A stretch of DNA of 64,000 nt, taken from assembly GCA_930367215.1 (NCBI GenBank), contig OV884059.1, forward strand, positions 64,699,393 to 64,763,392, written 5' to 3'. This DNA is from Pollenia angustigena. Its lineage: Eukaryota > Arthropoda > Insecta > Diptera > Polleniidae. The first letter of the stretch is position 1, and every line of letters begins with the position of its first letter. The translations under genes and the position numbers were made by a program. The notes under the pieces are model-generated. The model was not told the DNA's origin, made no database searches, and worked only from the letters and a program-made list of their open reading frames with translations. This document shows positions 1-10,163 of this stretch, piece by piece.

Positions 1-310
1 ATAAAATGGACTACTCCATGGACTGGTCCGATGTAATGCAAGCATGGACCATGCCATTGTTAAAAACTGTTTGTAGTGAGACGACATGTCTTCGTTTTTT
101 AACGACATGCTTTCGTTTTTAAACGATTTCAAAACTAACCCTTTTGAGTGTATCATGGAGTAGTTTTAAAACTACTCCTTAGTGGTCCAAAGGTGGGTTA
201 TATGGTCCTCTCCTAGGACATCGTAATGTTAAATAGACCAGGTTTTTTCCATACGTTTGGGTTAGTTTTGGACTAGTCCTGGTCCCTTTTGGACTACTCT
301 TTACACGCGT
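1..310. repeat. Dispersed repeat, copy 1 (GGACTACTCC/GGTCC family)
   Basis: The first ~235 bases recur at 15943-16155 at roughly 80 percent identity by eye. The shared order is a GGACTACTCC start, an ACTGGTCC motif, an AAACGATTTCAAA stretch and GGGTTATATGGTCCT at the end. This copy continues to about 310 with further GGTCC, GGACTAGTCC and GGACTGGTCCT motifs, so the window edge may cut it. No ORF is supported and no terminal inverted repeats or target duplication were found, so the class is unknown. Confidence 0.6.
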
Positions 311-2717
311 GTTTGGACTGGTCCTATTATTTGCAGGGTCGTTGTGGCAAAGTTGTAAGTTAGTACTTTGTATGTCTAAATTACTGTCTGTTGGGTTGAT
401 TGTTTATGTGAATCTGAATCTGGATATGGAAGATAGTACGACAAGTATTAACAGTAAGCAGGGCTCTCATACTTGGGGGTTTATACCCAAAGTTGGGAAT
501 TTCATGCGAGCAAAAAGGACATAGAAAGTCATTTGGGGATTGGGGATTTAAAAAAATTCGGCGATTTTTTGGGGATTTCACACATTTTAATATATTTTCC
601 CTTATTTTTCTTTGTTTCGTATATAAAATATCAAAATATAGTAGCAAAACTTTTATCTTGCTCTTATCAACAACTAATATGGTGTAAAAGGTCCTAATTA
701 AGATTTACAGTTTTGTTGAGTGTGTAAAAGGCACTTAAGAAACTTATGTTATTATTCTTGAGTGATTGTTTTAAAAAAGAAGAATTTAAAAAAATAATCT
801 AGAACCGTAGACAACTCAAAAAATTTTTGATTTTTTTAAGAAAATTTTTAAGCAAATATGTGTTCCCCAAAAACAAGTAAATATGAAAGACATTATAATA
901 AAGTTTGGGAAACAGAATGCATCGAAGTATTTAATAAATTACGGATACATGTATTTTTACTGTTGACTTTAGGAATGGCTAAAACCGATCCAACAAGCCC
1001 CAAATTCTTAGCAATTGGCTCATTCGTCTTTAAAACAGTATGTTGTTCTGCTTGTAGTTCCTCGCTGAAATCGCATAAAAATAACTGAAAAAACATGCCG
1101 AAGCCAGCCACTACAAACAAAATATAAAAATTTGTATACTAAACATTTTTATTTGGAGATTTATTTTTATTTTTTTGGGACAACGAAAATGTACCTGGCA
1201 GCCTTAACAGTAAGTAACTTTAAGCAGCTTCACTTTTTAGCTGTATTTTTGTTTTTCCTTCCAGATTTTATTTTATTTTCATTTCAGATTTTTTCCGTAA
1301 AAGAAGGTATGATTCAACTCATTGTGTCCGTTTAAAGATCTTGTGCATTTTTACTCTAAAAAATTCTGTATTTTTCAAATTTCTTTGTTACTTACTAGAA
1401 CTGAGTGTATCTGTCTGTGTTGCATTAGTTGGAGATGTTTCCATGTTTTAAGTACCTTCATAGCAAAAATATGCCAAAGTACAGAGAGTATTTTTTGTAT
1501 AGTTTTAACTTTAATTCCTGTTATTGAGATTTTTTTATTTTTCGTTTTGTTTTTTAACTTTTTTTGTTCTTCAAGTCTTACTTACTTTCATTTATTTTAA
1601 CAGCAGCTAGAATATTATTTTATTTCTATATTTTAACTTTGGCAATCATTTCTTGTGTGCTTCAAGTTTTATTTTTTATATATTTTTCAAAGTTGTTTTT
1701 TTAATTTAGTCAAGACTTATGTTAAATCTCAGGCAGGGAGACGTGTTTAACTGCAAATTAAAAAAGTTGCCAAGTGCAGTAATTGTACATGAAATTGTAT
1801 CTGTTTGCAATACGCGGTTTCTGTGTTTTTGCTTTGCATATTTTCAAATAATTTTGTATTTTTGCTTCAGTAAAATATTTAGAGTTGGTGGCAAATAAAA
1901 TTCAACAAATTAAAAGATTGTAAATTGTCAGGTTTTATTTGTTTCTACGTTAATTGCTATAATTTGGATACCAGCAATTAAACATTTAAATAGTATACAG
2001 TTGTTTCAAAGATGTAAATTGTATGTTAAGTTTTAGGAAAATAAATTTGACAAAAAATTGTCATGTGAAGACCCCATGTTAACGAGTTTGGCTATTAACC
2101 CAGCAAAAACGTTACTTACAATCCCTACTTTTAATGACTTCAAGAATTCATTACTTTGTAGCTTTATTCGCCACTTTTTGTATTATTAGTTATATATTAA
2201 ATACCTAATAACTTTATTATTATATCTCAAATATACATTACAAAAAAAAATTAATATTATTATACGAATTTTAAATAAATATTTAAGTCAATTTGCAGTA
2301 TATTCCGTTAATATTTGTTAGAGATTCGGTGATACTATATAATTTTAACAAAAATTTTGAGGTTAAATCAATGGAAAATCTAAAAATCAATCAAATGTAT
2401 GTAACTATATACATAAGTGTGTTCCAAAAGTACCTTCACAGTATATTTTTGTTATTAAAACACTAGTAGTTATATCGATCTAATGTAAACCATATTTTTT
2501 GAACAACATAACACTTACATTACACACATTTGTATTACAGTGCTATGGACATTTTCTCATTAGGCGATTATCTTTTTTCCCAACGAAAAACTGCACATTA
2601 AAGCGATTTGGTTTTCTTAATGTCTCATTTGCTTCGATTTAATCGCAAAGCTAACCGGCACTCATCCGCCAATTATTAATTTTCCTTTTATTTTTTATTC
2701 AATCAGCGACTCCCAAC
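311..2717. other. AT-rich non-coding stretch with a possible MITE end at 2099
   Basis: No ORF here resembles a protein I recognise; the small ORFs are low-complexity. At 2099 the sequence CCCAGCAAAAACGTTAC, preceded by TTAA, resembles the terminus of the CCCAGTAAAAAC MITE family (23948, 55908) and the related end at 54478. A matching second end was not found, so this is at most a fragment. Confidence 0.4.
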
Positions 2718-2881
2718 TTTTTTTTTTTTTTTTTTTTTTTCATTATTTTTTATTGAATCTTCATATATTAAATATGAACTAACAATAATTAATCAAATCT
2801 TAACCTAATACGTTATTTTATCTCCTGCCAGTGCCAGACAAAATTTTCTTCATCACGGGTTATGTTCACTTTTATAGGTGT

Positions 2882-5554
2882 TTATCGCTCATCTAATTGG
2901 GTAAGTGCTGCAGTGTCTCTTCTTCTTAAGCGAGTGTGGCCGCCATGATTTAAAATATTTCGAGCTAGTGGATTTGGGTGTTGTTCAAGCCTTTTTAAAT
3001 ATTTTATTGCATATTTTGTAATCATAGATTTCACTAATGGCACATTGAGATCCTTATGAATGTTTGAGTTTTTAACATACCAGGGAGCGGCTGTGATTAT
3101 TCGAAGAAGTTTATTTTGGCGCCTTTGAATTTTGTCGATATTAGAGGCCGAGGCAGTGCCCCATAGTTGAATACCGTAGCACCAGATAGGCTTTAAGATA
3201 GAGTTGTAAAGTAGAAGCTTGCAATCGAGACTAAGGACAGAATTTCTTCCAATAAGCCAATGAATTTGAATGGCTTTTAGTTTCATTTGAGTTAATTTTG
3301 CCTCTATATGGCATTTCCACGTTAATCGCCGATCCAGATGTATACCGAGATATTTAACATACGAATGTTGAGGAATTATTTGATTATTGATTGTAATAGG
3401 GGGGCAAGATTCCCGGCGCAAAGTGAATGTTATATGTACACATTTTTGCTCATTGACCATTATCCTCCATTGTCTTAACCATATTTCTAGTTGAAATATA
3501 TGATGCTGTAAGTAACGCGATGCTTCATAACGATTTTCGTGGACGCTTAGAAAAGCTGTATCGTCTGCAAATGTTGAAGTTTGTGTGTAGTTGCTTGTTG
3601 GCATGTCCGAAGTATAAATTAAGTATAATAGGGGGCCCAGGATGCTGCCTTGTGGGACTCCAGCGGCAATGGGCTGAGGTGAACTTAAGAAATTTCCTTC
3701 TTTAATAATAAATTGACGACCGACTAAGTAGCTTTCTAGCAGCTTGTGTGTGTTTGCTGGTAAATTTTGCTTCAATTTGTGTAATAAGCCTTCATGCCAG
3801 ACTTTGTCAAAAGCTTGCGAAACATCGATGAAGAGTGCTGAGCAATATTTCTTTTCTTCAAATGCTTTTCTTATGACATTTACTATTCGATGAGTCTGCT
3901 CGATTGTGCTGTGTTTTCTTCTAAATCCGAACTGATGGTTTGGAATACATCTATTTTCACTTAAAATTGGTGTTAATTTTGAAACTAATAATTTCTCAAA
4001 CAGCTTTGACATATTTGATAATAAGCTAATAGGTCTATAAGACTCAACTTTTGTATGATCTTTACCTGGCTTTGGTATCATGGTAACTAAGGAAACCTTC
4101 CATTTTTCAGGATAGTATTCAAGGCGTAAAATAGCATTAAAAATAAAAAGAATAATTTTCTTTGCTATGCGAGGTAGCTCCAAAAGCATTTTATTACTGA
4201 TTTTATCAATACCAGGTGCCTTCTTAGTGTTTAAGTCACAAATAGCCTTTTCGATTTCTCTTATCTCAAATCTGAGGGGAATAGCTGCTCTAGCATCAAC
4301 AGGTGGTAACTCGACCGCAATATTGTGAGATATATTTGGTGTAAATACGTTTTTCAAATGATTTACAAACAGGTTTCCTTTTTCATTATCATTTCTTGCC
4401 CAACTACCATTCAAGTTTCTTAATGGTGGCTTAGATATAACTGGCCTTTTTAGATTTCTAGCTGCACGCCATAATGAGTAGTCAGATTGTGGAGTTGCAT
4501 CAAGTTCCTTAAGATATTTTTCTAGAGAAACCGTTTTCTGATTCTGTAGCAACTTTCTTAGCCTTTTTGTGCATTCTTTTAATAAAATCTTAAGTTGCGG
4601 GGATCTGTAAAGTTGCCACTCTCTTCGAACTCTCCTTTTTTCAGTCAAGAGCCGCTCGACATCTGAAGAACATATTTTATTATTTTTAATTTTTTTGAGG
4701 GTAACGCTGGAGTGTTGAACAGCTAGTTTAAGATAACTGTCAAAGTTAACAAGAGAGAGATCCACATTCTCCGGTGTACTAAGCGGAATATTTTCTGTGC
4801 AATGGGCACTGAGAAATTTTTTATATTTTAACCAATTTATTTGTGTGGCTGGCGTCGCTAAGTAACCTGACGGAAATACAATTCTATTTGGGTTCGATAT
4901 AGTAACAATTGTAGGTGTGTGGTCGGATGATAATTCTAGGGAAGCTTCAACATGAATCGTTTCTGTGGGGATGTTTTTAACCACGCCAAAGTCGATAACA
5001 TCTGGAATTTTTTGCTGATCAGTAGGCCAATATGTTGATTGCCCGCTCGCGACCACATTTAAACCCATTTTAGAGATTGTGTTAAACAAAACACGACCTT
5101 TTGGTGTTATAAGTCGTGACCCCCAGAAGGTATGTTTAGCGTTATAATCGCCAGCGGCCAGAAAACAGGGTCCTAATGATTTATAATATTTATAATATTG
5201 GCCTTCTGATATGGAAAATCTAGGTGGAGAGTATAAAGAAGAAATTACTATGTTTCGATTTAGCTCCTCAACACAAATAGTCGTTGCTTGCAGATAGTCT
5301 TCACGGTGATCACACATAATGTAGTGTTTGACTCGAGTTTTTATTAAGATGGCAGAACCTCCACAAGCTCTATCTCGAGGGTCCTTGGTATCATATAGTA
5401 TATAACCATTGATTTTAAACGTATTTCTTGAGGTCAAATGAGTTTCAGAAATCATCATGACATCAATTTGTTTATTTTTAAGAAAGTATTCTAATTCATT
5501 TTTATGTTGGCGGATGCCGTTTGCGTTCCAAAAACAAATTTTTAAACAGTTCAT
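2882..5554 (-). CDS. Jockey-type ORF2 polyprotein: AP endonuclease + reverse transcriptase, copy 1
   Basis: This 890-aa protein would nick target DNA and reverse transcribe the element RNA. The N-terminal endonuclease shows FWNAN at 8-12, the SETH motif with Glu37, GDYNAKH at 135-141 and SSDHT at 209-213, the expected catalytic series. RT motifs follow: KKAPGIDKISNK, RPISLLSNMSKLFEK, FIDVSQAFDKVWH, AGVPQGSILGPLLY and the FADD catalytic box at about 662-665. A downstream YLGIHLDRRLTWK block and a basic C-terminus follow. The frame is open from the ATG that overlaps the ORF1 stop, with no missing catalytic residue that I can see. Relative to copy 2 it carries about nine extra residues in two places. 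It could encode an active enzyme, but this is inferred from sequence alone. Confidence 0.95.
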   Translation of the reverse strand: MNCLKICFWNANGIRQHKNELEYFLKNKQIDVMMISETHLTSRNTFKINGYILYDTKDPRDRACGGSAILIKTRVKHYIMCDHREDYLQATTICVEELNRNIVISSLYSPPRFSISEGQYYKYYKSLGPCFLAAGDYNAKHTFWGSRLITPKGRVLFNTISKMGLNVVASGQSTYWPTDQQKIPDVIDFGVVKNIPTETIHVEASLELSSDHTPTIVTISNPNRIVFPSGYLATPATQINWLKYKKFLSAHCTENIPLSTPENVDLSLVNFDSYLKLAVQHSSVTLKKIKNNKICSSDVERLLTEKRRVRREWQLYRSPQLKILLKECTKRLRKLLQNQKTVSLEKYLKELDATPQSDYSLWRAARNLKRPVISKPPLRNLNGSWARNDNEKGNLFVNHLKNVFTPNISHNIAVELPPVDARAAIPLRFEIREIEKAICDLNTKKAPGIDKISNKMLLELPRIAKKIILFIFNAILRLEYYPEKWKVSLVTMIPKPGKDHTKVESYRPISLLSNMSKLFEKLLVSKLTPILSENRCIPNHQFGFRRKHSTIEQTHRIVNVIRKAFEEKKYCSALFIDVSQAFDKVWHEGLLHKLKQNLPANTHKLLESYLVGRQFIIKEGNFLSSPQPIAAGVPQGSILGPLLYLIYTSDMPTSNYTQTSTFADDTAFLSVHENRYEASRYLQHHIFQLEIWLRQWRIMVNEQKCVHITFTLRRESCPPITINNQIIPQHSYVKYLGIHLDRRLTWKCHIEAKLTQMKLKAIQIHWLIGRNSVLSLDCKLLLYNSILKPIWCYGIQLWGTASASNIDKIQRRQNKLLRIITAAPWYVKNSNIHKDLNVPLVKSMITKYAIKYLKRLEQHPNPLARNILNHGGHTRLRRRDTAALTQLDER

Positions 5555-7068
5555 GGTTTGTTAAGTACAGCTTGCAATAACATCGATTGCATTCTAAGCA
5601 TTTCCTGCATCATATTACCCATTGTGTTCGTAAAATTATTTACTGTTTGCACTAATGTTTCCATGGTTTTTTCTAAACGACTTAAATTAGAAACCGGAGT
5701 TTCATCATTACTTGGCGAGGCACCTTGCATTGGCTGATGGTTTGATTTTAGGACGTTAGCGTAAGAGGTTCTGTTATTACTAGGCTGGGGGGCTTGAATT
5801 GCATTTGTGTTTACCTGATTTGCAACCTGCATTTGAGGGGTATTTGTTTTCGGTCCAACCGTCTGCTTGACAATATTATATACTGGGCATCCTCTATAAT
5901 TGGCAGTGTGATTACCGCCACAGTTGCTACATTTTTTTACGTTGGGGTCGGTTTTAGACTTATCGCAAGAAACTGTACCGTGTAGTTCACCACATACTAC
6001 GCAGACAGGGGGTAAGTAGCAGTATGCCTTGGTATGGCCAAATTCTTGGCAGTTTAAGCACTGAACAGGTCCATTTTTTTTGTGCGGCTCTTCTATAGTT
6101 ATTCTTCTGTAGAGAATATATTTTAAATTGTAAATAGGATGTGTTTCGTTTTTTTTAAGTTTTACGTCGCCGGGTTCAAACTCCACTCGAAAAAGTGGTT
6201 GGGGAATTTTTTCTCTATTTTTAATATTTACTACATGTTTTACCTTGAAGCCTTTTTCTTCTAGGAATGTTTTAACCTCTTCTGGGTCCACACATGAGTC
6301 AATACCCTTAATCACTACCTGTAGACCTTTACTGCTTTTCAGTTGGTAGGTATAAAAGTTTTTTTTAAGCGTTTCAAAGTTGTTTACTATTTTGCGAAAA
6401 TCATTCTCATTATTGACTTGTATTTTTGTCTCGTTTATACTTCCACGCTTTATAGCCGCTACGTAAAACGAATTTTCACCTATCACCGATATCAAACTCT
6501 TTATGAGCTCATTTGAATTTTGCTCCCTTAGATATATCGGGGGAGGCTTGGATGGTTTAATGACGTTTGGTGCTTCAGAGGATTCATCCTCCAGAATTGC
6601 AAAACGATTTTGAGTATTTATTTTATCAAAAGATGGTACTTTTGAGGCCGAAGCAACTGCTGCAGAGGTAGGGCTGCGTCCCCGTTTAAGCACTGTTATG
6701 TACCTGTCCATACCAACTTGTACTGTAGGCTTTTGACAACTTTTTACAGGGGGGTTTTCCATTGCATTTGTGTTTGAGTTCATGGTATCATTTCCCACTA
6801 AATTTGTTTTTGACGTCACGGCAATACTTGCTGGCCTGGCAACACTTGTCACCAAATCTTGTTGTAGTTTTTTTAATGAGTCACTATCCACCGTTTGTGT
6901 AAATACCGAGGGTGAGAGGGAACGTGTTCGAGTAATTGTCTTAGCCGTTAGGTAGTTTATATTGTTTTGTTTTGTTTTATTTATTTCTGCATTATTTTCA
7001 TTTGCATTAACTAAAACGTAAACGTTTCTTTCATTTTGTCTTAGTGTTGTTTCACTGTTTGTACTCAT
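5551..7068 (-). CDS. Jockey-type ORF1 protein (Gag-like, three zinc knuckles), copy 1
   Basis: This 505-aa nucleic-acid-binding protein would package the element RNA. Three cysteine-histidine knuckles lie in the C-terminal half: CX2CX4HX4C near 337-350, CX2CX3HX4C near 357-369 and CX2CX3HX6C near 381-395. This is the usual Jockey-clade set. The region before them (about 170-330) should be the RRM-like/PRE_C2HC part seen in the clade. The tail from about 400 is rich in Asn, Gln and Met. The ATG at 7068 lies about 120 nt below the predicted start site. The TGA overlaps the ORF2 ATG as ATGA, which suggests termination-reinitiation. The frame is open throughout and has the same length as copy 2. 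Confidence 0.93.
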   Translation of the reverse strand: MSTNSETTLRQNERNVYVLVNANENNAEINKTKQNNINYLTAKTITRTRSLSPSVFTQTVDSDSLKKLQQDLVTSVARPASIAVTSKTNLVGNDTMNSNTNAMENPPVKSCQKPTVQVGMDRYITVLKRGRSPTSAAVASASKVPSFDKINTQNRFAILEDESSEAPNVIKPSKPPPIYLREQNSNELIKSLISVIGENSFYVAAIKRGSINETKIQVNNENDFRKIVNNFETLKKNFYTYQLKSSKGLQVVIKGIDSCVDPEEVKTFLEEKGFKVKHVVNIKNREKIPQPLFRVEFEPGDVKLKKNETHPIYNLKYILYRRITIEEPHKKNGPVQCLNCQEFGHTKAYCYLPPVCVVCGELHGTVSCDKSKTDPNVKKCSNCGGNHTANYRGCPVYNIVKQTVGPKTNTPQMQVANQVNTNAIQAPQPSNNRTSYANVLKSNHQPMQGASPSNDETPVSNLSRLEKTMETLVQTVNNFTNTMGNMMQEMLRMQSMLLQAVLNKP

Positions 7069-7157
7069 GCAAAGAGTTGTTTTTGTTTTTCACCGTTTTG
7101 CTTTGAAAATCAAATGTGATTAATTAATAGTTCAAATCGTATGCGGGGCTAAAAATA

Positions 7158-7191
7158 CACGTCTGTATCACAACAAAGCACAAACTGAACT
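7158..7191 (-). promoter_or_regulatory. Internal Pol II promoter of Jockey-type copy 1 (Inr + DPE)
   Basis: On the minus strand the element begins at A7191 inside CAGTT, matching the fly initiator. AGACGTG, the optimal downstream promoter element, occupies 7164-7158, exactly +28 to +34. TATA-less Inr/DPE promoters are known from Drosophila Jockey, Doc and I elements. The same spacing is present in copy 2. Confidence 0.75.
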
Positions 7192-7849
7192 GTTTTTTGT
7201 CGGTGTATTAAGAAACCCAAAATCGTTAACGGACAGTTCATCGGTCCAATAAATTTATGTAGACATTCAGTAACAGACAGTTTGTCGATATATTGCGAAA
7301 ATGGCCATTATAGTTATAAATGATTTTGTGCAGCAAAACACTCCTTATTAAATGTTTTCTTACATTTCGAAAAATTTATTATTGTGTACACTTTCATGCA
7401 TATTAGAGCAATTTTAATTAGTGTGTTTTAACATTTTTGAATTAATTTGCAATAACTTATTTTTGGCTTCTTTTTGTAACTATATATTTTTATAAAAATT
7501 TTAAGCATAAAAAAAACATACTTTTTTTAGATTATAATAGGCCAAATTATAAAGGATTACTTTTGGGACATCTCGAACAAAAATAAGTACTATTTCTGGT
7601 AGAAAAGTAAGAAGTCGGCTCGTCAAATTCTCATTATTTTTCTGCTTATTTTGTAAGCAAAGATTTTGCTGGCTAAATTGCCATTATATAAAATCACTTG
7701 ATAAATAAAATTTTTCTTGCAAAGAGGCGCTGAACAGAGAACACGCGCAGAAAGACGATTCGACTAAGGCCGGCCCTGTTTGTTCTTTCAAATTCATGGT
7801 GACTTTTGTTTTTAATTCACCATATACGAGAAGAGATACCGAGCACTTA
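7192..7849. other. Non-coding AT-rich stretch
   Basis: This is the 5' flank of the first Jockey element. It contains no recognisable ORF or repeat, and its right edge abuts a PIF/Harbinger-type MITE at 7850. Confidence 0.5.
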
Positions 7850-8118
7850 AGGCCCAACCATAATGTGCTTAAGTTGGCTAAAGCAAATGTGGGAATTCAT
7901 GTAAATTATATGAGGCAAACCATATTGAACTTAAGAAACTTTTTGCTAAGTTTAATGAAACTTTCATTTGCTTAAGCAAGGTCCGAATCTAATCGCACAT
8001 TCCGCACGGAATCAAAAGTTTTTTTATTTTGTTTTTGTTTTCTTTAGTACATTTGAGAGACTTTTTGTTAATTTTTGACAGTATGTTAAGTAAGGGTATG
8101 CTTATTATGGTTGAGCCT
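7850..8118. mobile_element. PIF/Harbinger-type MITE, copy 1 (269 bp, TTA duplication)
   Basis: The ends are AGGCCCAACCATAATGTGC and the inverted GGTTGAGCCT, flanked on both sides by TTA (7847-7849, 8119-8121). A second copy at 49049-49315 has the same interior and is also flanked by TTA. A 3-bp TTA duplication with AGGC-type ends fits PIF/Harbinger. No coding capacity. Confidence 0.8.
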
Positions 8119-8121
8119 TTA

Positions 8122-9792
8122 TTCGATCATAAAAGCATAATGTGTAAATATCATGGGTATTAAAATAATATTAAAAGTCAACTAGATTATTAAAACACGT
8201 ACATTTCTTTAGAAAATAACTTTTTTTTGTTCGAAATATTAAAAATCAAAATTTTAAAAAGCAATATATTTTATCATGGACATAAGGATCAAAACCGTAA
8301 AAAAAGTAAATGCATTCTGTATTAAAATAACTGTTATTTTCGGTCCCTGTATACAAGATTCGACAAAACGAAAGCAACAACTTTTACTTGAACATTATCA
8401 AGGCGAATTCATTTTTCAGGTGGAGTTGAAAGCAAAGCTGTGCTACTTTTTTTTTAAATTAGAGAGAGGAATGTCAAAAGTTACTTGTGTTTTTGACTTA
8501 TCGGCCAACGAAAGCAGCAACAAAATACGTTGTTGTGTTTTTGGTGTTGTTAATTGTTGTAGTATCGACATCACCGTTTACATGAATTCGCCTTGAACAT
8601 TATTTTATTTTAAGTAAATCAAACAAAAAAAAAAAGGTTTCGAACAAGTTTAAATTCCATCCAGGTGTTTCTGTATTGTGGGAAATGCATATTAATTAAC
8701 TTTTTAACTCAATGTTGCGTAAATTTTTTTCACAATTGTCCTTACAAACTGACAAATTATAACATTGTTCATCACCAGGCAGGGTTTTAATACTTTGCTG
8801 TATTATTAAAGATTGTATAGGTATATTGTAAAGTTAACTTTACAAATTAATATTTGACATGCAATTATTATATTTAAAATAACAAGAAACAAAAATTATA
8901 AACGACCTTGGGATTTCCTTCTCTTAGCCAAATATCACTCTCGTTATTATAAACTTTAAAACAATTTCAACACTTTCCTGATTTCTTTGGCGTAGGACAT
9001 TGAGTTCCTAAAAAACCAACTAAACACAAATATTAATTTCAAAGCAATTTTTTTTAAATAAATCAATGTGATCAAACAACAAACAACTCAAAAATTGGTT
9101 CGTTGTACAACCTTGTTGGTTTTTTTTTTTTTTTTTGGATGAAGGCAGCAATAAAAACCACAAAAATACAAAACATGAAGATTAACATTAAGCCAACAAC
9201 AGCGAAAGTAAAAGTAAAAAATAAATTAACGCACAAGATCAAGGTAAATAAATAAATGAACTTATTCATTATATTTATTTAATATAACAATAACAAAATT
9301 TATGTGCCAGCTAAGAAAATCATGATATACAACAAATATAAATTCAGCACACCAAAAAATAATCAATATAATTTATTTATTAACATAAAAAAACGAATAG
9401 AAATGAAGATTCTAGTGGCTGATAATGATGAAGTTGTTGAACTGCTGAAATAAAAGTGGTGAATTGATTAAAGTAATAATAAAACTTTTGTGATTGCAGC
9501 AAATGATATGAAATTTATAATAAAATTTTTTAATTTGAAAAACTATTACTTAACAACTGCACAGTATACGAACGAAGATTATTTTGTAGTAAATATGATT
9601 TAAAGTAATTTATCTAAAACAGTAGTGCAACAGGCTTTCAGAGTTTTAAAACGCTTAACTGTCTCGGGCTCTTTTAACTGAAAATTGTAACAAAACGTAT
9701 TAAACGGTAAAAACTATGTATGTTTTTATGTGTAAGAACTGTACGTGAATTTGCTTTATATGCTCTGAACTTGTGTATATATTCTAGTTATT
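8122..9792. other. Non-coding AT-rich stretch with a 20-bp perfect palindrome
   Basis: No supported gene. The 106-codon ORF at 8276-8596 has no recognisable motif and biased, low-complexity content. The palindrome TTGTAAAGTTAACTTTACAA lies at 8826-8845. The right end holds the first copy of the target duplication of the next element. Confidence 0.5.
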
Positions 9793-9801
9793 ATGTCGTC
9801 A

Positions 9802-9835
9802 AGTTCGGTTTGTGCTTTGTTGTGATACAGACGTG
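9802..9835 (+). promoter_or_regulatory. Internal Pol II promoter of Jockey-type copy 2 (start + DPE)
   Basis: With +1 at A9802, AGACGTG lies at 9829-9835, which is +28 to +34, the canonical DPE position. The initiator here reads CAAGTTC instead of ACAGTTC because the target supplies the bases before +1. Confidence 0.7.
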
Positions 9836-9886
9836 TATTTTAGCCCCGCATACGATTTGAACTATTAATTAATCACATTTGATTTT

Positions 9887-10126
9887 GTAATATAAGCAGC
9901 GAATGGACGCTTAAAAAAAAAAATAATATACGTATTTTGTTATTTAAATTATTTAACATAATAGTGAACAATTTAAAACGATTAAATTAAATAAAATAAA
10001 ACAGTAAAAATAAATACGTATGTATGAATGTTCATACATGTGTATACATATTCTGAACAAAAACATTAAAATTTCTTGTTTTTTTTTTGTTGTTGTAAAA
10101 TACAATAAATAATAAAAATATTAAAG
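9887..10126 (+). other. Apparent retained intron in the leader of Jockey-type copy 2
   Basis: Copy 1 joins CACATTTGATTTT directly to CAAAGCAAAACGGTG. Copy 2 has exactly 240 extra bases at that point, starting GTAATATAAG and ending ATATTAAAG. No shift of the junction is possible, so the extra block begins with GT and ends with AG. A T-rich tract (10072-10096) precedes it, and the terminal AG is the first AG after that tract. The donor is weak, with no G at +5. The simplest reading is a spliced intron missing from the RNA that made copy 1. Confidence 0.65.
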
Positions 10127-10163
10127 CAAAGCAAAACGGTGAAAAACAAAAACAACTCTTTGC

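Larger units (their letters stand above)
2718..7191 (-). mobile_element. Full-length Jockey-clade non-LTR retrotransposon, copy 1 (both ORFs open)
   Basis: The element reads on the minus strand from an initiator-like CAGTTC at 7191 to a 23-residue poly(A), seen as T-run 2718-2740. It has a leader of about 120 bp, ORF1 (505 aa), an ATGA overlap, ORF2 (890 aa) and a 3' UTR of ~160 bp. It is close to copy 2 (9802-14475), but the leader lacks the 240-bp GT...AG segment present there. No target-site duplication is visible between the base left of the T-run (ending CCCAAC) and the base right of 7191 (GTTTTTTGTC). Either the insertion deleted target sequence or a rearrangement followed. Confidence 0.93.

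Noticed and set aside
858..1088. ORF whose start (KYERHYNKVWETE) vaguely recalls BED/TTF-type transposon-derived proteins
   Set aside because: Similarity covers only about a dozen residues and the cysteine-histidine pattern does not follow.
8276..8596. 106-codon ORF
   Set aside because: No recognisable domain or supporting context.
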